Positions 10,201 through 22,646 of a DNA stretch of 64,000 nucleotides are shown here, in pieces. Location of the stretch: contig JAGVVL010000023.1 in the NCBI GenBank assembly GCA_018287875.1, forward strand, positions 16,135 to 80,134. The letters are read 5' to 3'. Position numbers and translations under genes: made by a program. A model generated the notes under the pieces. The model searched no databases, was not told where the DNA came from, and saw only the letters and a program-made list of their open reading frames with translations. The first letter of the stretch is position 1. The number at the start of each line of letters is the position of its first letter. Source of the DNA: Nigrospora sphaerica. Its lineage: Eukaryota > Ascomycota > Sordariomycetes > Amphisphaeriales > Apiosporaceae.

Positions 10201-11369
10201 AAGCCTCTCTTCCGATGCTGCCACTCTTTTGTTAAGCCATACGTCTAGGGCCTCCTATTCCCCGGGTCAAGTTCTCTGCGCTTTCCATAGAAAGGGGGGA
10301 ATAGAAGCTTTGCACCTTAAGCAGCCCGCAAGGGCATATCCCTTTCTAGGACCACCGACATGCGCATCCGTCCTCTCGAGCCATAGCACGACCTCCTCAA
10401 CCTGCACCTGCGCCAGCGACACTCCGACAGAGAAGATGCCCTTTGGCACAATCGAAGGCAGTCCGTCTCATCCTTGTCTCCAGGGCCCTGGGCTGGCCTA
10501 ATCCAGCTGTTCATCCTCTTCCACAGCAAGTCCTCGAACCGGTTCCATCTCTAGTCGACCCTAGTGCGAGTAGGGGACGTAGGGGCTACCCTGTTCTTCT
10601 GCCGGTCCCGCGGTCGTCGTGCTATGCTACGGCCCACCGGTATCCTAGGGTGGCGAGCCCTAGACCGGCTTCCCGTTGCTCGCCGCCATCTCTGCCGGCG
10701 AGCCGACCATATCTTGCCGTAGGCCTTCGGTAGAGGGTACCACCACGCCGGCATGGTACCCCGTAAGGCCTCGACTAATCTGCCCTGATCCACCATATGT
10801 TCGTCTCCGGAGCGGTGCGCTGTCACCTAAAGGGCGACACGGGCGGCCAGCCGTAGCCACTATTGCCTTAACGACTCCGTTCCCGTGTTCTTAACAACTT
10901 CCATTACTCCATACGCACGTCCACTTAGGTATTCGTTCGATGCCCTCGCGGCTATTCGCTGCAAGCCGTCTCAGAGCTCGGCAGGGCCGAGGGTGTCCTG
11001 TCGTCGCTTCGAGAACCGAGTCGACGTCGGATGGTTTTTCTACCCAAATCCCTCTATAGAAACGAAGGCCTTCGCTGCGCGCTTAATTTTTCGTCGATCT
11101 GGCGTCGCGTGGTGTCGATTTTCGCGGCTGCTTGCTGCGTTTAGCGGGAAAATTTTCGGTCGTGCGACGCCCGGAAATCCCGCATCGTAGACCGTATCAG
11201 CACAACTCCAGAGCAGCGACATAGCGACGCAGCAATAGCGCCTCGCTGCACTTTCGTGCAGAATGCGTCTCTACATCGGCTCTCCCTCAGTCAATTGACG
11301 TAGGAAGATTTCCAGCCGGCGCCACGGGGAGGCTGTAGAGTCCGACTTCGCCGACCTGGGTCGGGTCTA
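10201..11369. other. no gene seen; possibly further transposon debris
   Basis: The minus-strand ORF near 10449-10267 may be more LINE-derived sequence, but I see no diagnostic motif. The rest has no recognisable gene. Confidence 0.35.
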
Positions 11370-13500
11370 TTATAACGCATGCCCGTTCGCTGTTTCTGGC
11401 TGTGCCTGGCTCTCTTAGCACAGCGCAGCAATAGGACCTGGGTCAGCTTCTGGTGTGCGCCCTCTCATGAGCGCGGACCGAATCTGGCGTACTCCACTCT
11501 TCTGCTTTGCCTGCTTCTGCTTTGCCTGCTTCTGCTTCGTCTGCTTCTGGGTCCGGGCCCCGATGCGCACCCCAGCACGACCCTCTCGGTTGGGCCGTGG
11601 CCGTTCTTGGTGGGGTCTATTCTGACGCATTCTTGTTGGCTGTTTTGGGCTGTGCCTGGCACTGTCAGGACATCGGCAGGTGTAACCTGGGGCAACTTCC
11701 TGCTTCAATTACTTCCTGCTTCCTGCTTCGATTAGTTCTTGCTTCCCGCTTCGACTGCTTACTGCTTCTTCCAGTTCCTGCTTCGTCCGCTTCTTCTTCG
11801 TTTGCTTCCTGCTCACATGCTGTTTATACACCACGCCGCGTCTGACTCCAGCCCCCGATCATGTCCCACATACAGCCCTTACGTGTTAGTTGTGGCTGTT
11901 CTGGACCGGATCGGTTGTGAAGTGTAGTCATGCGCTATGTTTAGCGGTGTTTGGCGCTCGTAGGGCAGTGCGGTCGATATGATCTCGTGTCGCTTCTGGG
12001 TGTGCTCCGTTTCCCATCGACGTCGACCGGATCTGGCGTACTCGCCTCCTATTCCGCCCACTTCCTGCTTCCTCTGCTTCCTGTTTCGGCTGCCTCATGC
12101 TTCGTTCACTTTCTGCTTCGCCCGCTTTCCTTTTTCCGCTTCCTTCTTCCACCTCCTTCTTCGTCTCGTTCCTACTTCGTCTTCTTCCTGCTTCGACTGC
12201 TTACTTCTTCTTCCGCTTCCTGTTCCATCTTAGTTCCCCCTGCATGTGCCAGTATCTGCTTCCAGATACTTGGCCCAAACCGTAACATCCTTCCCTCGAC
12301 GGGCTAGGAAAGGGCTGTAGCGGTTTCTGTCCGAAACAGTGTCTTTCTGTCGTAGCTTTTGTCCGTCGCAATGGTAGCTTCTTTCAGTCGTAGCGTCTCT
12401 CTGTAGCAGCTCCGTTGTCGACTGCTCCTTTCCTTGCTTCGCCTGTTTCATTCTTTCTGATTTCCTCCAGTGTCGGTGCTGTGAGAGCTTTCAGTCACTC
12501 GATCCAAAAGCTCTTTCGCCCGGCATGCAACGGGCAAGACCCTGGTCTTGAACCGGCTGGACGCACGTACTCTCGATCAGCTCTCGGATTCACATCATGC
12601 TTCCTTCCGCGGCTCTCCGTGCTTGTGGCAGCTTCTCCCGTCACAGCTTCTGCCCGTAGCAGTTTCTACCTGTGCCAACATTCACCCCGTCGCAGCATCC
12701 ACCTGTCGCAGCATCCACCTGTCGCAGCATCCACCTGTAGCAGCTTTCGTCGGTTTCGACTTCTGTCCGTAGAAATTTCCATCCGCGGCATAATCCACCC
12801 ATGGCAGTCGTTTCAGTAAGGGCTTTTCTCGGTAACAGCTCCTCGGTTTCGAAGCCTTTGTTTGTCGTCGCTTCTGTCTTTCGCAGTTTCTTTCAGTAGC
12901 AGCATCTCTCCGTCACAGCTTAAACCAGCCGAATGCTATTGTTGGCGTGGCGTCGCGTCTGGGGCCTATGCACAGCTGGGTTGGCTGCTCGTGTTCTGCT
13001 TGGCTGCGGCGCCGCAGTACGACCCTTCCGGTTGGGCCGTGGCTGTTCCGGATCGGGTTGATTGTGAAGTTCCGTTGGCTGTAGGTTCGATTCCTACCTT
13101 AGGCAATAAAAGGGGAGGGTGGAATTGGTGACGCGTGCTCCTTGGCTATTTCTGGCTGTGTTTTGGCGGATATGGTCCGGTGCTACTTCTGGCTGTGTTC
13201 CGTTTCCTATGGACGCCGACCGGATCTAGCATACTCGACTCTTCCTACTCCGCACCCTTCCTGCTTCGGCTGCTTCCTGCTTCGTCTACTTCCTGCTTCA
13301 TTGGATTCCTGCTTCTTACTTCGAGTGATTTCCGCTTCCTCTAGTTCCTGCTTCTTGCTTCGACTGATTTCCACTTCCTCTAGTTCCTGCTTCCTGCTTC
13401 TCGCTTCGCTCGCTTTCTGTTCCGTTCACTTTCTGCTTCGTCTGCTTCGTACTTTGTCAGTCGACAGGAGAAACATGGGTCGTGGACTGGCCGTTTGCTA
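11370..13500. repeat. degenerate pyrimidine-rich higher-order tandem repeat
   Basis: Blocks of a short core (TTCCTGCTTC / TGCTTCGTC) recur at about 11500-11550, 11695-11830, 12050-12235 and 13255-13450. They alternate with longer conserved segments. One segment, beginning like GACGCATGCTC followed by TTGGCTGTTTCTGGCTGTG, occurs near 11370, 11612, 11930 and 13130. Another, GACCGGATCTGGCGTACTC, occurs near 11475, 12030 and 13215. A third, GGTTGGGCCGTGGC, occurs near 11590 and 13030. A GCAGCATCCACCTGTC triplet repeat lies at 12690-12740. Predicted ORFs here are Lys/Gln or Ser/Leu low-complexity readings and are not genes. Confidence 0.7.
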
Positions 13501-14775
13501 AAGCAGACTAAGGGCTGGGTATACAGTGAATGGTCACGAACGTTTACTCCATAGTAGCGGCTTATTTCCTATTCCTCTCAGGATACGAGATGGTATATGA
13601 TACCCACTGTAGCCGATTCTCGCCACCTGTACGCCCCTGTTGCGGAAAGGGAATGGTACAGTTTGCCGGTGCCGTTTTTCAAAGGGCGCAGGGTATGTTT
13701 GGGGTTGTCAGCTAGCCCGTCGTTCCAAGCCAGATTCTTTCTGTTAGGCGTATGCGCAGATACCAAGTGCCGGCGAGATTTCCCATAGGCACTCGCGGAA
13801 TAACCGAGTGCTTAACAAGGCGGTAGGAAAATTTACAGGCCAACGAGATATCTCTGGATAACCGAGTTCTGTATCACGCAGGTATCACCATCACAGCCGG
13901 ATTAGTCTAAGAGTTGCACAAGCTGCTCATAGACTGTCTTGTGCGGTGTCCAGATGAGGTTCATGAGATTGAAAAGGCGACATTTTGAAGGAAGCGATGG
14001 GGCGGGTTCGTCACAGTTCTTTCGGTAGCCGCAGTACAAGGACTAAGCGGTCGTTTCCTAGGTGTCACCGCGGCTCTCGTCTCGCGGCCAGATGCAACCG
14101 TAGGGAGGCCAGTGGGTAATGCTCGTTTTAGCAGGAACTAGACGAAGAGAAGGCGTAGGTGCGAATCGGGAAGAGTCGGAGGGGCAAGCGAAAGACAAGG
14201 TATGTGGATGGATGTTTGGAAGGAGCAGGGATGGACTGAGTCGCACTAGATCAGACGATAGACGACGACTGAAATACGACGGCCAAGGATCGAGTAGCCC
14301 CGAAGGTCAGAACAGTAATGCGTCAGCAGCGGCGCCGATAGCAGCCAGGCAGAAGGACAGTGGTATCAGGTTGATGATGGTGGGCGACAGTGGGCGACAG
14401 TGGGCAAGACGTCAGAGCACGACGGTACCTCGGGACAGCAGTACAGAATCCACTTTAGCAAACCGCCCCCCGTCATAGGCCATCTCTTGCTAGCTCGAGG
14501 CCTGCTTCTTGTTCGTCGCGGCATGCGCCAAGATTGCACGTCAGCCTTGCGCCACGCAGTACTTCAGTTGAGACCGAAAAGAAAATTTAATTAGAGAGAA
14601 TTAAAATTACAGGAGGCATAGCAAGCGGTTGCTATGAATGCTTCACTCACGTTCAATAATATCGCGTCGTAAACATTGTCATGGTTGCCCGCGTGTCGTC
14701 GCGTACGAACTGTTGAGCTTGCACCAACAAAGAGCTTTAATTCACTCTCTGCCGGCTGCTCCACTGTCGCATACG
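13501..14775. other. intergenic, no gene seen
   Basis: No recognisable coding exon, RNA gene or transposon end. A direct duplication GGTGGGCGACAGTGGGCGAC lies near 14380-14405. Confidence 0.4.
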
Positions 14776-16170
14776 TTACGCTTCCGCTTGTTCGGGACCA
14801 GCCACGCAAGAGGGCGCCGAGGCGTATCCATCAGAAAAGCTCGTTCGAAAATCAATAATCATCACGCGCTCCATCTCTCTGTTGAGTAGCATATTGGGAG
14901 ACCAGAGATCTCGGTGGGCTACTCCGCAAGCGTGCAAGCCGCGGAGCGAATGGAGCAGCCGCCGGCTTAGATCGTCCACGCCATCCGCGCCTCCATCCGA
15001 CGTCAAGCTCTCCCCGCCCCAGGACAAAAACAGCATGTACTGGATTCGTACGCTGAAGTCGTAGTAGTAGGTACGTGATATCGCACGTAGGCCGACGGCC
15101 CCGAGAAAGACGGGCACGCACTTGCCCTGCACGGGCCGCAGGCGCGCATAGACCGTGGCCTCGTGTTCGAGGTCCTCAATAAACTCGGGAACGGTGCCCT
15201 TTCCGACAAAGGTGTAGCCGTACGCCAGGAGCGTCACCCGGAATAGGACGCCCCGCGCCCTGCCCTTGTCGAAATTTTTGATGCCCTCATCTAATGTCTG
15301 CTCTAGCTGGCCGCGAAGCAGCGTTACGAACTCGCCGTGACTGACAGGGTGGCGGACCTCATCACCATGACCGCGGTGGAGTGCCACGTTAGGGGGCAAT
15401 GTCCACCGAGCAGAGCCTGGCCGGCCAATCCAAGCAGGCATTTTCGCGTACAATATTGTGAATGCCGTTCGCGGCCTCCATACGAAGAGCCCCCGCACTG
15501 TCGTCTTTGCGCGTACGGTGAACAAGTTTTCGCTTGCTCTGCCGACCTTTTCCGCCTTGGGGCCTCGGGTCGGTGGGCGTCGGCGTAGCGGGAGATCGCC
15601 GCATGTCCTCTTATCGGATGGATCTGGCGATCGTGCTCAAGGAACCATCGCTGTCGGATCCCTCCCCGCTCTCCTTCTCTTCCTTGCCGGGACGATACGC
15701 GGCGACCGATCCACACTGCTGTACGTTTCTGACACCCACGCGGAGGAGGAAGGCAGCGCCTTCCACTCCACCACCGAGATCGATCCTAGTATGGTTTCGT
15801 AGTCTATGGCCCAGGTATTCAGGCGCGCCATGGCCGATCGACGTTCGTTTTGTCCATGGTGCCGCCTATCTCCGAGAGGATCTAGGGGCATCAGGCTGAA
15901 AGCAAGCGTCTGGCCGGCCGACCGCTGTGCAGGACGGACCATCACGTGGGTGCGCAAACACCTCCACCGCCGGCTCAGCCATATGATACGCGAGCGTGGT
16001 GGGATCCGAACAGACCATCTTCAGAAACACCATGGCCTCTCCTGTTGTGATCACATTGTACTCCGGGCCGCCTCGACCATGTAGTGGGATTTCTGCCGCG
16101 ACGACGGCCGCGACCAGCCGCCCTGAATGGTATTGAAATAACGCCCCGGCCCGACGCTCAACACACATCT
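14776..16170 (-). pseudogene. fungal kinase-like protein, frameshifted
   Basis: The minus strand carries the two halves of a protein-kinase-like family common in Hypocreales. The upstream half (about 16170-15640) shows EYNVITTGEAMVFLK, LAYHMAEP and ARLNTWAIDYE. The downstream half is one open frame from 15525 to 14776. It has the small-lobe YTFVGKGTV (candidate beta-3 Lys) and LEHEATVY (helix-C Glu), then YYYDFSVRIQYMLFLSWGG, the catalytic loop HRDLWSPNM (14889-14918) and a degenerate DFG written IDFRTS. The linker is Ser/Pro/Arg-rich and includes CTRKCLLGL. At least three changes of frame are needed (near 16080, 15930 and 15400), so no single product is possible as the sequence stands. DFR instead of DFG hints at weak or absent phosphotransfer even if repaired. 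Confidence 0.7.
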
Positions 16171-16375
16171 CAGGGATCGAACTAGCATGGTGTGATATTC
16201 AACCCAGCTACCGTACTGATGAGGAATCCGATGAAGCGCAGAAGGGTCATGGAGGGTGTGCATTACGCAAAAGGGTACCTAGAACTGGACGCCAGATTCT
16301 TAGGCGCGTCCCCTGTCGCAGACCGAGAGATGTACCGTACAGAAACCGAACGGGCGAGGTACCTCAATCTACCAT

Positions 16376-17041
16376 TTATACTGCTCCTTCTCCGCAATTA
16401 TATATCCCCGGGTAAGCGCGGCTTTGGCAAGACCTATCGCCGACCTCCTTGGCCTTGGACATGCTGGATCTGAGAATAGCCCTGATCCATTCTAGAGTCT
16501 CGGTAGTGATGACCAAACCAGTAGCGATGAGGGCCTTGCCACAGGCAACGATACCCTCACCACCAACCTCCTTGTACTCAGAGCTGTAGACACTGCAAAC
16601 ATGTGTTGTTGTCTCCTTGCCCTTGGCAACAGAATAAAAGACAATTTCCTTGCCGTTGCCGTAGAGCTCGACAGTGAGTTGCTTTGGTATTGGTAGACGC
16701 CCGTCAACCTTGGAAAGAGCTCCGGCACCTAAGATGTCGACCTTCTTGATGTACAGCGAGACATACTGGTACGGTCGAGAAATCAAAGGCACGACGGGCT
16801 TTGCGAAGGTCTGGAATGCCTTTTTCCCCAAATCATCGACTTCTTGCCGTAAGGGCTGTTCTTGAAGTGTTTCAGGGCAACATTGACTATAGGGTAGTTG
16901 AATATATGCTATGGCAGCGCAAGACAAATAGCAGTACTGATCAGTCGCCGTACGATACACAGCATGCACAGACGTGACTAGGATGCTTACCTGGAGAGTG
17001 GCCGAGGACGAGTGCACCTCAGGCTTGAATTGGGTAGGCAT
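16376..17041 (-). CDS. perilipin-like lipid droplet protein (CAP20/MPL1 type)
   Basis: Exon 1 is 16991-17041 (17 codons from ATG, MPTQFKPEV). An 82-bp intron at 16909-16990 has donor GTAAGC, and exon 2 runs 16908-16376. Landmarks are FNYPIV, KNSPYGKKS, RPYQYVSLYIKKVD, LSKVDGRLPI, HVCSVYSSEYKEVG and ALVITTETLEW, the order seen in fungal perilipins that coat lipid droplets and support appressorial or storage lipid turnover. One base is missing at 16834-16840 between GKKS and DLGKKAF. With it, the coding length becomes exactly 585 nt (194 aa), the usual family size, so an isolated consensus error is as likely as a real lesion. The upstream region 17042-17400 is the probable promoter. Confidence 0.8.
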   Translation of the reverse strand: MPTQFKPEVHSSSATLQVSILVTSVHAVYRTATDQYCYLSCAAIAYIQLPYSQCCPETLQEQPLRQEVDDLGKKAFQTFAKPVVPLISRPYQYVSLYIKKVDILGAGALSKVDGRLPIPKQLTVELYGNGKEIVFYSVAKGKETTTHVCSVYSSEYKEVGGEGIVACGKALIATGLVITTETLEWIRAILRSSMSKAKEVGDRSCQSRAYPGIYNCGEGAV

Positions 17042-19522
17042 TTTGCAGAGGTCGTATAGGGAGGTCGGAGTTACTGCTGTGGTGGGCTGGAATGTCACGG
17101 CACGTCAACACCATCTTCAAGACTGGCGGCTCAGGAAAGGAAAGCCGTGATGCCAGGCGCAACCAACAGCGGTGGCATGTGGTGGACTCACATAACGTCG
17201 GGCGCAAGGACGACGGCGACTCGGGCGCTGCCGAGGCGACAGAAGAGGTGGTGATGGGCGAGAAACCACAGTGTTAGGAGGAGAGGGGAAGAAAGGAGGG
17301 GCCGAGAGGAGCGGGGACAGGAGGATGAATGGATGATCTAAGAACCGGAAACTAAGCAGGTGAGGTTAGGTTCACGAGAGAAAAACCTTTGGTAATAAAG
17401 TTGGGACGAGCTCTAACCCCTCGGAGGGGAGCACAGCATCATGCAACTAATAAAGGCTTCATAATCCCAGCCTGGAGGGCCAGTGGCGGCCGTCCGCGTA
17501 TTGTCGCTGCCCGTGATAGGCACGACCAGGACAACAGGGCAAGTCTGGGCTGCATGGTAGATCCTAAGCTCAATTTCACATCGGGCGCAAACACTCGTCG
17601 CATTCATCTGGCCCCCATACGCCTACGAGTTGCATGTACTTCTCCATTGCTGTTTCGCCACGCCTCACCCTGTCTGAGCCGTGCCGTCCGTAACTTCCCG
17701 CCAATCGTTCTCTGCCCCTGCCTGCCCTGACTGGTAGCCCAGCCGACCGGCCCAGTCTTGATTATGTTAGAGCACCATATCGAGCAACCGCGGAGGGATG
17801 CGCCATCAACCGATTCACTGCAGCATTCCTGCATCACGATCTAGGCCTGCTTCGTGTTTCTCTGCTCGCTGGCTGTTCAGGGTGCCAAGGCCCAAGCCTG
17901 ATGTTGGCGTCCATCAGGGGGTAAGTCCTTTACTATTTACAAGGCGAAGGCTTCCATGCGGGAATTGCAAAACGATACGATGTGATCGCATGATTGTTAA
18001 GCGCCGAGGAAAGTAATAAGGGTGCGATCGGCCGCTTGACAAATCTCGAATCGGCCAGAAAGTTGACCAAACCATGTTTTGGACGGGTGCATACCTTGGC
18101 GGTTGGTACCTTTTTATCGCTCTTTGAGTAGAATAGCTAACAAGATAAGTACATATCTACAGTTAGCGAACCCACACGTAACACTTTAATGCATCTGTTG
18201 AACTCTCACGCTAATGGTATGTGTTGAAGACCATAACCCTTCCAGAGCCAACTCTGGTCAGCGGAGCTTCCACAGATGCGGGGTCTCACATCCTGCAGGG
18301 ACAGCAGGTGCAGACGCAGCAGGAACTCATCAGCGTGCTCGAGTGGCCGAGGGCTGTGGACAACCCGATTGCTGGGCTTCCGCCCGTAGAGAGATCACGC
18401 GGCCGTGTAGCTCCGAGCACCCGAGCCTTGCGCACACGACGACTGCCGCGATCCCCCGAGGCGATACCCGGTCAACTGATAGGGTTGGGGGAGACGGCAG
18501 AGATACGTCGCTCCATGAAGACTCAAGACGAGAGTGACGGCAGAGATTCTGCGAGGAACAACCAAACCGCATGATCCGATATGCTACAGGGTAGGCGGAG
18601 GCTGGTAGATGGTGTCGGAAGAGCAACCACAGGCTTTCATCTGCCAGTTGGGTTAGTTAGTGATTCAAGCGCACCGTAGCTTCACGAGGTATGGTGGAAA
18701 CCTTGCCCAAAGCCAGTAGAGTAACCGATGAGCTACAGTACCCCGCAATAGCTCTCAACGAGGTCCACCCAGCTTGTGCGGCTCGCGAGTCCAAACGCGC
18801 TAATTCTGAAATTCCCAGCATTACACCGTGTTGGCAATTCCAATTGTCGTCGACCCAACTCTGCGGTCTACACATTGGCAGGAATTTAGCTTGAGATATG
18901 TACCCAGACGATTCTAAGTAGCCAGGCGAGGAGATACCTATGAGTATACTATTAGAATACGCTGCTAGTACTGACCGCAACATCAGCGGCCTTGAGAGAG
19001 GCAGGTCTGAGCATGGGAAACTGCAGGAACACGGTGGACGTACCTGGACATGTAAATAGATATCTATGCCTACCATATTGAATATACTCCGTAGGCCGCC
19101 CACATTCGGCACGCGTGCCTGGCCGGGGCCAACTCACATGCGGTACGGATAGCCCTTGTGCCCGTCTTCGTTCGATGATGGGCACCTGTAGGCACTGCCA
19201 TGTGATTAGGCCGCGTTGCGCTGCCTGCTTCTGTACCTCCGATGCTGTACCTTCAGGACCGGCCGGGCAGGGCACCCAAAATGTGGTGGTGGCAGTGGTC
19301 CCTTGGGGAGCCAGAGCCACTATTATGTCCACACCCCGCCATATCTTCTCACGTTCCTCACGTCTGTCAACGTCCCGCCAAAGCCCTTGGGTTGAATAAA
19401 CACCTAGGTGCGGCCTCCCATTCCATCCGTTCGACCTGTCCAGCTCCACGCCTCCCTCCTGGCATCCCGTTTCCTCCATCACCACCACGATCTGTATCTC
19501 CATCCCTCGTCCACCCACCACT
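17042..19522. other. intergenic between divergent perilipin-like and desaturase genes
   Basis: The left part is the presumed promoter of the perilipin-like gene and the right part that of the desaturase. Immediately upstream of 19523 the plus strand is a C/T-rich leader (CTCCACGCCTCCCTCC, CCATCACCACCACGA), typical of highly expressed fungal genes. The 207-codon minus-strand ORF at 18952-19575 overlaps this leader and has no domain; I treat it as spurious. No other gene is recognised. Confidence 0.45.
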
Positions 19523-21100
19523 ATGGCAGCCTTAATGACCGTGGACAACGTTGCTCCAGACTTCCCCGATGACACCAGAGACTACAAGCCCCTGAGTACC
19601 ACTAAGCAGGTCGACATGAAGAAGCCGCACATCACCGAGCTGTCCATAAACTGGAGCAACTGGTACAAACACGTTAGCTGGCTCAATGTCTACTTCATCC
19701 TGGTTGTGCCCTTCATGGGTTGCGTAGCCGCCTACTTCACGCCCTTCTGCTTTTACACAGCCCTGTTTGCTGTCATCTACTACTTCAACACAGGTCTTGG
19801 TATCACGGCTGGTACGTGCTCGCCCCTCTTCCGTCTACCCGCCGCATCTCCCTGACCCCTTCGCAGGATACCATCGTCTCTGGTCCCATTCGTCGTACAA
19901 GGCAACCCTGCCTCTGAAGATTTACCTCGCTGCTGTGGGTTCTGGTGCAGTGGAGGGCTCCATCCGCTGGCGGTCCCGTGGACATCGCGCTCACCACCGA
20001 TACACCGATACTGAGAAAGACCCATACTCGGTGCGCAAGGGTCTGCTCTACTCCCACATTGGCTGGAGGGTCATGAAGCAGAACCCTAAACGCATTGGCC
20101 GTGCCGATATCACCGACCTCAATGACGATCCCGTAGTTGTCTGGCAGCACATTCACCACATCAAGTGCGTCCTCGCCATGGGCCTAACATTCCCTACCCT
20201 GATTTGCGGTCTTGGCTGGGGCGACTGGTCTGGGGGCTTCATCTACGCCGGCATCCTACGAATATTTTTTGTCCAGCAGGCCACCTTCTGCGTCAACTCA
20301 CTGGCCTACTGGCTTGGCGATCAGCCTTTCGACGACCGAAACTCGCCCCGTGACCACGTCATTACGGCTCTGGTCACGCTCGGCGAGGGTTATCACAACT
20401 TCCACCACGAATTTCTCTCAGACTACCGCAACGCCATCCAGTGGTGGCAGTATGATCCCACCAAGTGGTCCATCTGGGTATGGAAGCATATGGGCCTTGC
20501 CTACGACCTAAAGGAATTCCGCCAGAACGAGGTCGAGAAGGGCCGCGTACAGCAGTTGCAGAAAAAACTTAACCAGAAGCGGGCTATGCTCGACTGGGGT
20601 ACCCCCTGGAGCAACTGCCCATCGCCAGCTGGGATGATTTTGTTGCCCAGTCGAAGGACGGCAAGGCCCTTGTTGCCGTAGCCGGTGTCGTTCATGATGT
20701 TACGGACTTTGTCAAGGACCACCCTGGCGGCAAGGCTCTCATCTCGTCCGCTATCGGCAAGGATGCCACGGCGATCTTCAACGGCGGTGTCTATAACCAC
20801 TCTAACGCTGCCCACAACCTATTATCAACCATGCGGGTCGGTGTCCTGCGAGGCGGCTGTGAAGTTGAGATCTGGATGCAGACACAATTGAATAACAAGG
20901 GCGTTTCGGTACGAAATATATCCGCAATCACCAGACAGATCAATGCAGAACGCTGCGCCTGCGTAGTAGATGATGGCACCATCTCGGCGTCGCTTTCGTT
21001 GGGATACACTGCCACAAATGCCACTATAACCCAAGCTCGAGTTCTTGCCTTAATTTCTCACTTCTGGCCAACTACAAAAAGATGGTGTCTCATGGTCTGA
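19523..21100 (+). CDS. ole1: stearoyl-CoA delta-9 desaturase fused to cytochrome b5
   Basis: This membrane-bound acyl-CoA desaturase introduces the delta-9 double bond into palmitoyl/stearoyl-CoA in the ER. Exon 1 is 19523-19811, a 55-bp intron (GTACGT donor, CTGAC branch) is 19812-19866, and exon 2 runs 19867-21100. The di-iron histidine boxes are HRLWSH (about 99-104), HRAHH (136-140) and HNFHH (273-277). Hydrophobic segments lie around residues 50-95 and 195-240. The C-terminal cytochrome b5 domain has haem ligands in HPGG (about 382) and YNHSNAAH, the electron-donor fusion typical of fungal OLE1 proteins. One base is missing in the C-run at 20602-20606. Counting it, the CDS is exactly 508 codons, matching the family. 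The final ~60 residues after EVEIW differ from the usual tail. Probably a functional gene with a consensus error. Confidence 0.88.
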
Positions 21101-22646
21101 CGATGGCGGCTCCTCAGAGTTTAAGGTCCGTTGGTGTTTGAACAAGGGCTTGTAGTTGAAATCGACGGCGGGTGAATTCGAAATTGGTTGATAAAGCTTG
21201 GGAGCATTCCAAATGATGCCAAGTGCGGCAGAGTGACAGCTTGGATTACCCAATTGGCTTGGGTTCCCATCGCTGTTCTCGTTTTCCGTCTCTTCTATAA
21301 GCCTTTGCATCGCTCCATGCGTGTTCCCGCTCAGAAGCCGCAGAGTTTGTGTGACATTAGAACCTCCCGATTACCCATTGCGTGAGCCAGTCATCCTCAA
21401 AGTCGACATGCACCGCCAGAGAGATACACAAAACCGATGTACATCATCGACTTGGTAGGCATTGAACGCTGGGATTATGGAGGGTTCGCGACGCTAACCC
21501 GAGCTCGCCATCCGCTTCCGTGTTCGACGTGGCCCGAGCGCATTCATCATTGGGGTCCCCAAACCCGGCATCCCCCACTCTGCTCTGAATAGTCACCCCT
21601 CTGGTACAGGCACGGTGTGTTTTGACGGACTTCTCCAACCTTGGGGGCCTTACGAGAGGTCTCTGCAGCTCCAGAAAGCTATACGTGCTTGGGAACGAGC
21701 TTGCGGTACGTGACAACAAGGCTCAAGGGGCGACAAACTTGAAGCCAGCCTGAAGCTGATGTGAGCCTCGTGGCCGGCGACCCGCCTACCAGGAGACTGA
21801 TACGCCGCCCGACACCACAACACAGCGGGTCCCCCAAAATATGGGTTTTCACATTGGCTCAGGAAGGGCCTCAAATTTGATGTGACTACCTAAGAACAGC
21901 GACCACATGTATAGCTAAGCAGCGCGACCTTAAATCGGAGGCGCCTAACGACAGGCATACCTTCGCCGGTGCAAGGCGGCTTACTAGGGTGGCCTGGCCT
22001 AGCACGGTATGCGAGATGCGTTTTGGATGCACCGAGGGGCCCTTGGTGGCCACACCTTGCACGCACGGCGGCCTCGTTTCTGACTAAACGACGTACGCCC
22101 AAGGCACGCGGCGGAACGAGCAGAAACGAGAGGGGTGCACGAGACGGAGTTGACTGCCAGGGCGTCTCCGGCGGCGAAGACACCAGCTTACGCTCCTATT
22201 TAATTCCATGTACCCGTGGCTGGGGTTCCCAGGACCATGCAACGATCCCGATGATGCAAACCTGGCCTACCGGCCTCCGGCTCCCTGGCGCTAGCGATCG
22301 CCAGCGTGCCACACCGACGGACCGACAGTCTTGCAGTCATACGCTTATCTCCTCTCTGCCAAGCCATGCTGGAATGAGGGGAGGTGGAGACCCTGTGCTA
22401 ACATGAAAGGTTAGACATCTTGTTCCAAGATTTAGAGGCCACTGCAGCATCTAAAAAGCGGTTTAGGGAAGTACGGTGGTTGTTGTGTTCGTCTGCAGGA
22501 CTTTCCGGCCTGGGGAGTCCCGCGGCGACTCCTACCCGCTCCGTCTCGGCCGTCGGCATCAGGCTCGTCCGGTGCTGACCATCCGACGTGCCGACCGAGG
22601 GCCTAACGGTATATGATGAGGAGCTCGACGGGATAGGCCCTGTGCC
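21101..22646. other. intergenic up to the inverted repeat
   Basis: No recognisable gene. Short ORFs on both strands lack motifs. The left limit of the inverted repeat could lie inside or to the left of this segment's right end, because the matching sequence is beyond the window edge. Confidence 0.4.

Noticed and set aside
11415..11708. Lys/Gln-repeat ORF in the pyrimidine-rich region
   Set aside because: Direct translation of the TGCTTC repeat; no conserved flanks.
18952..19575. 207-codon minus-strand ORF overlapping the desaturase leader
   Set aside because: It is antisense to the pyrimidine-rich leader and first codons of a well-supported gene and has no recognisable domain.
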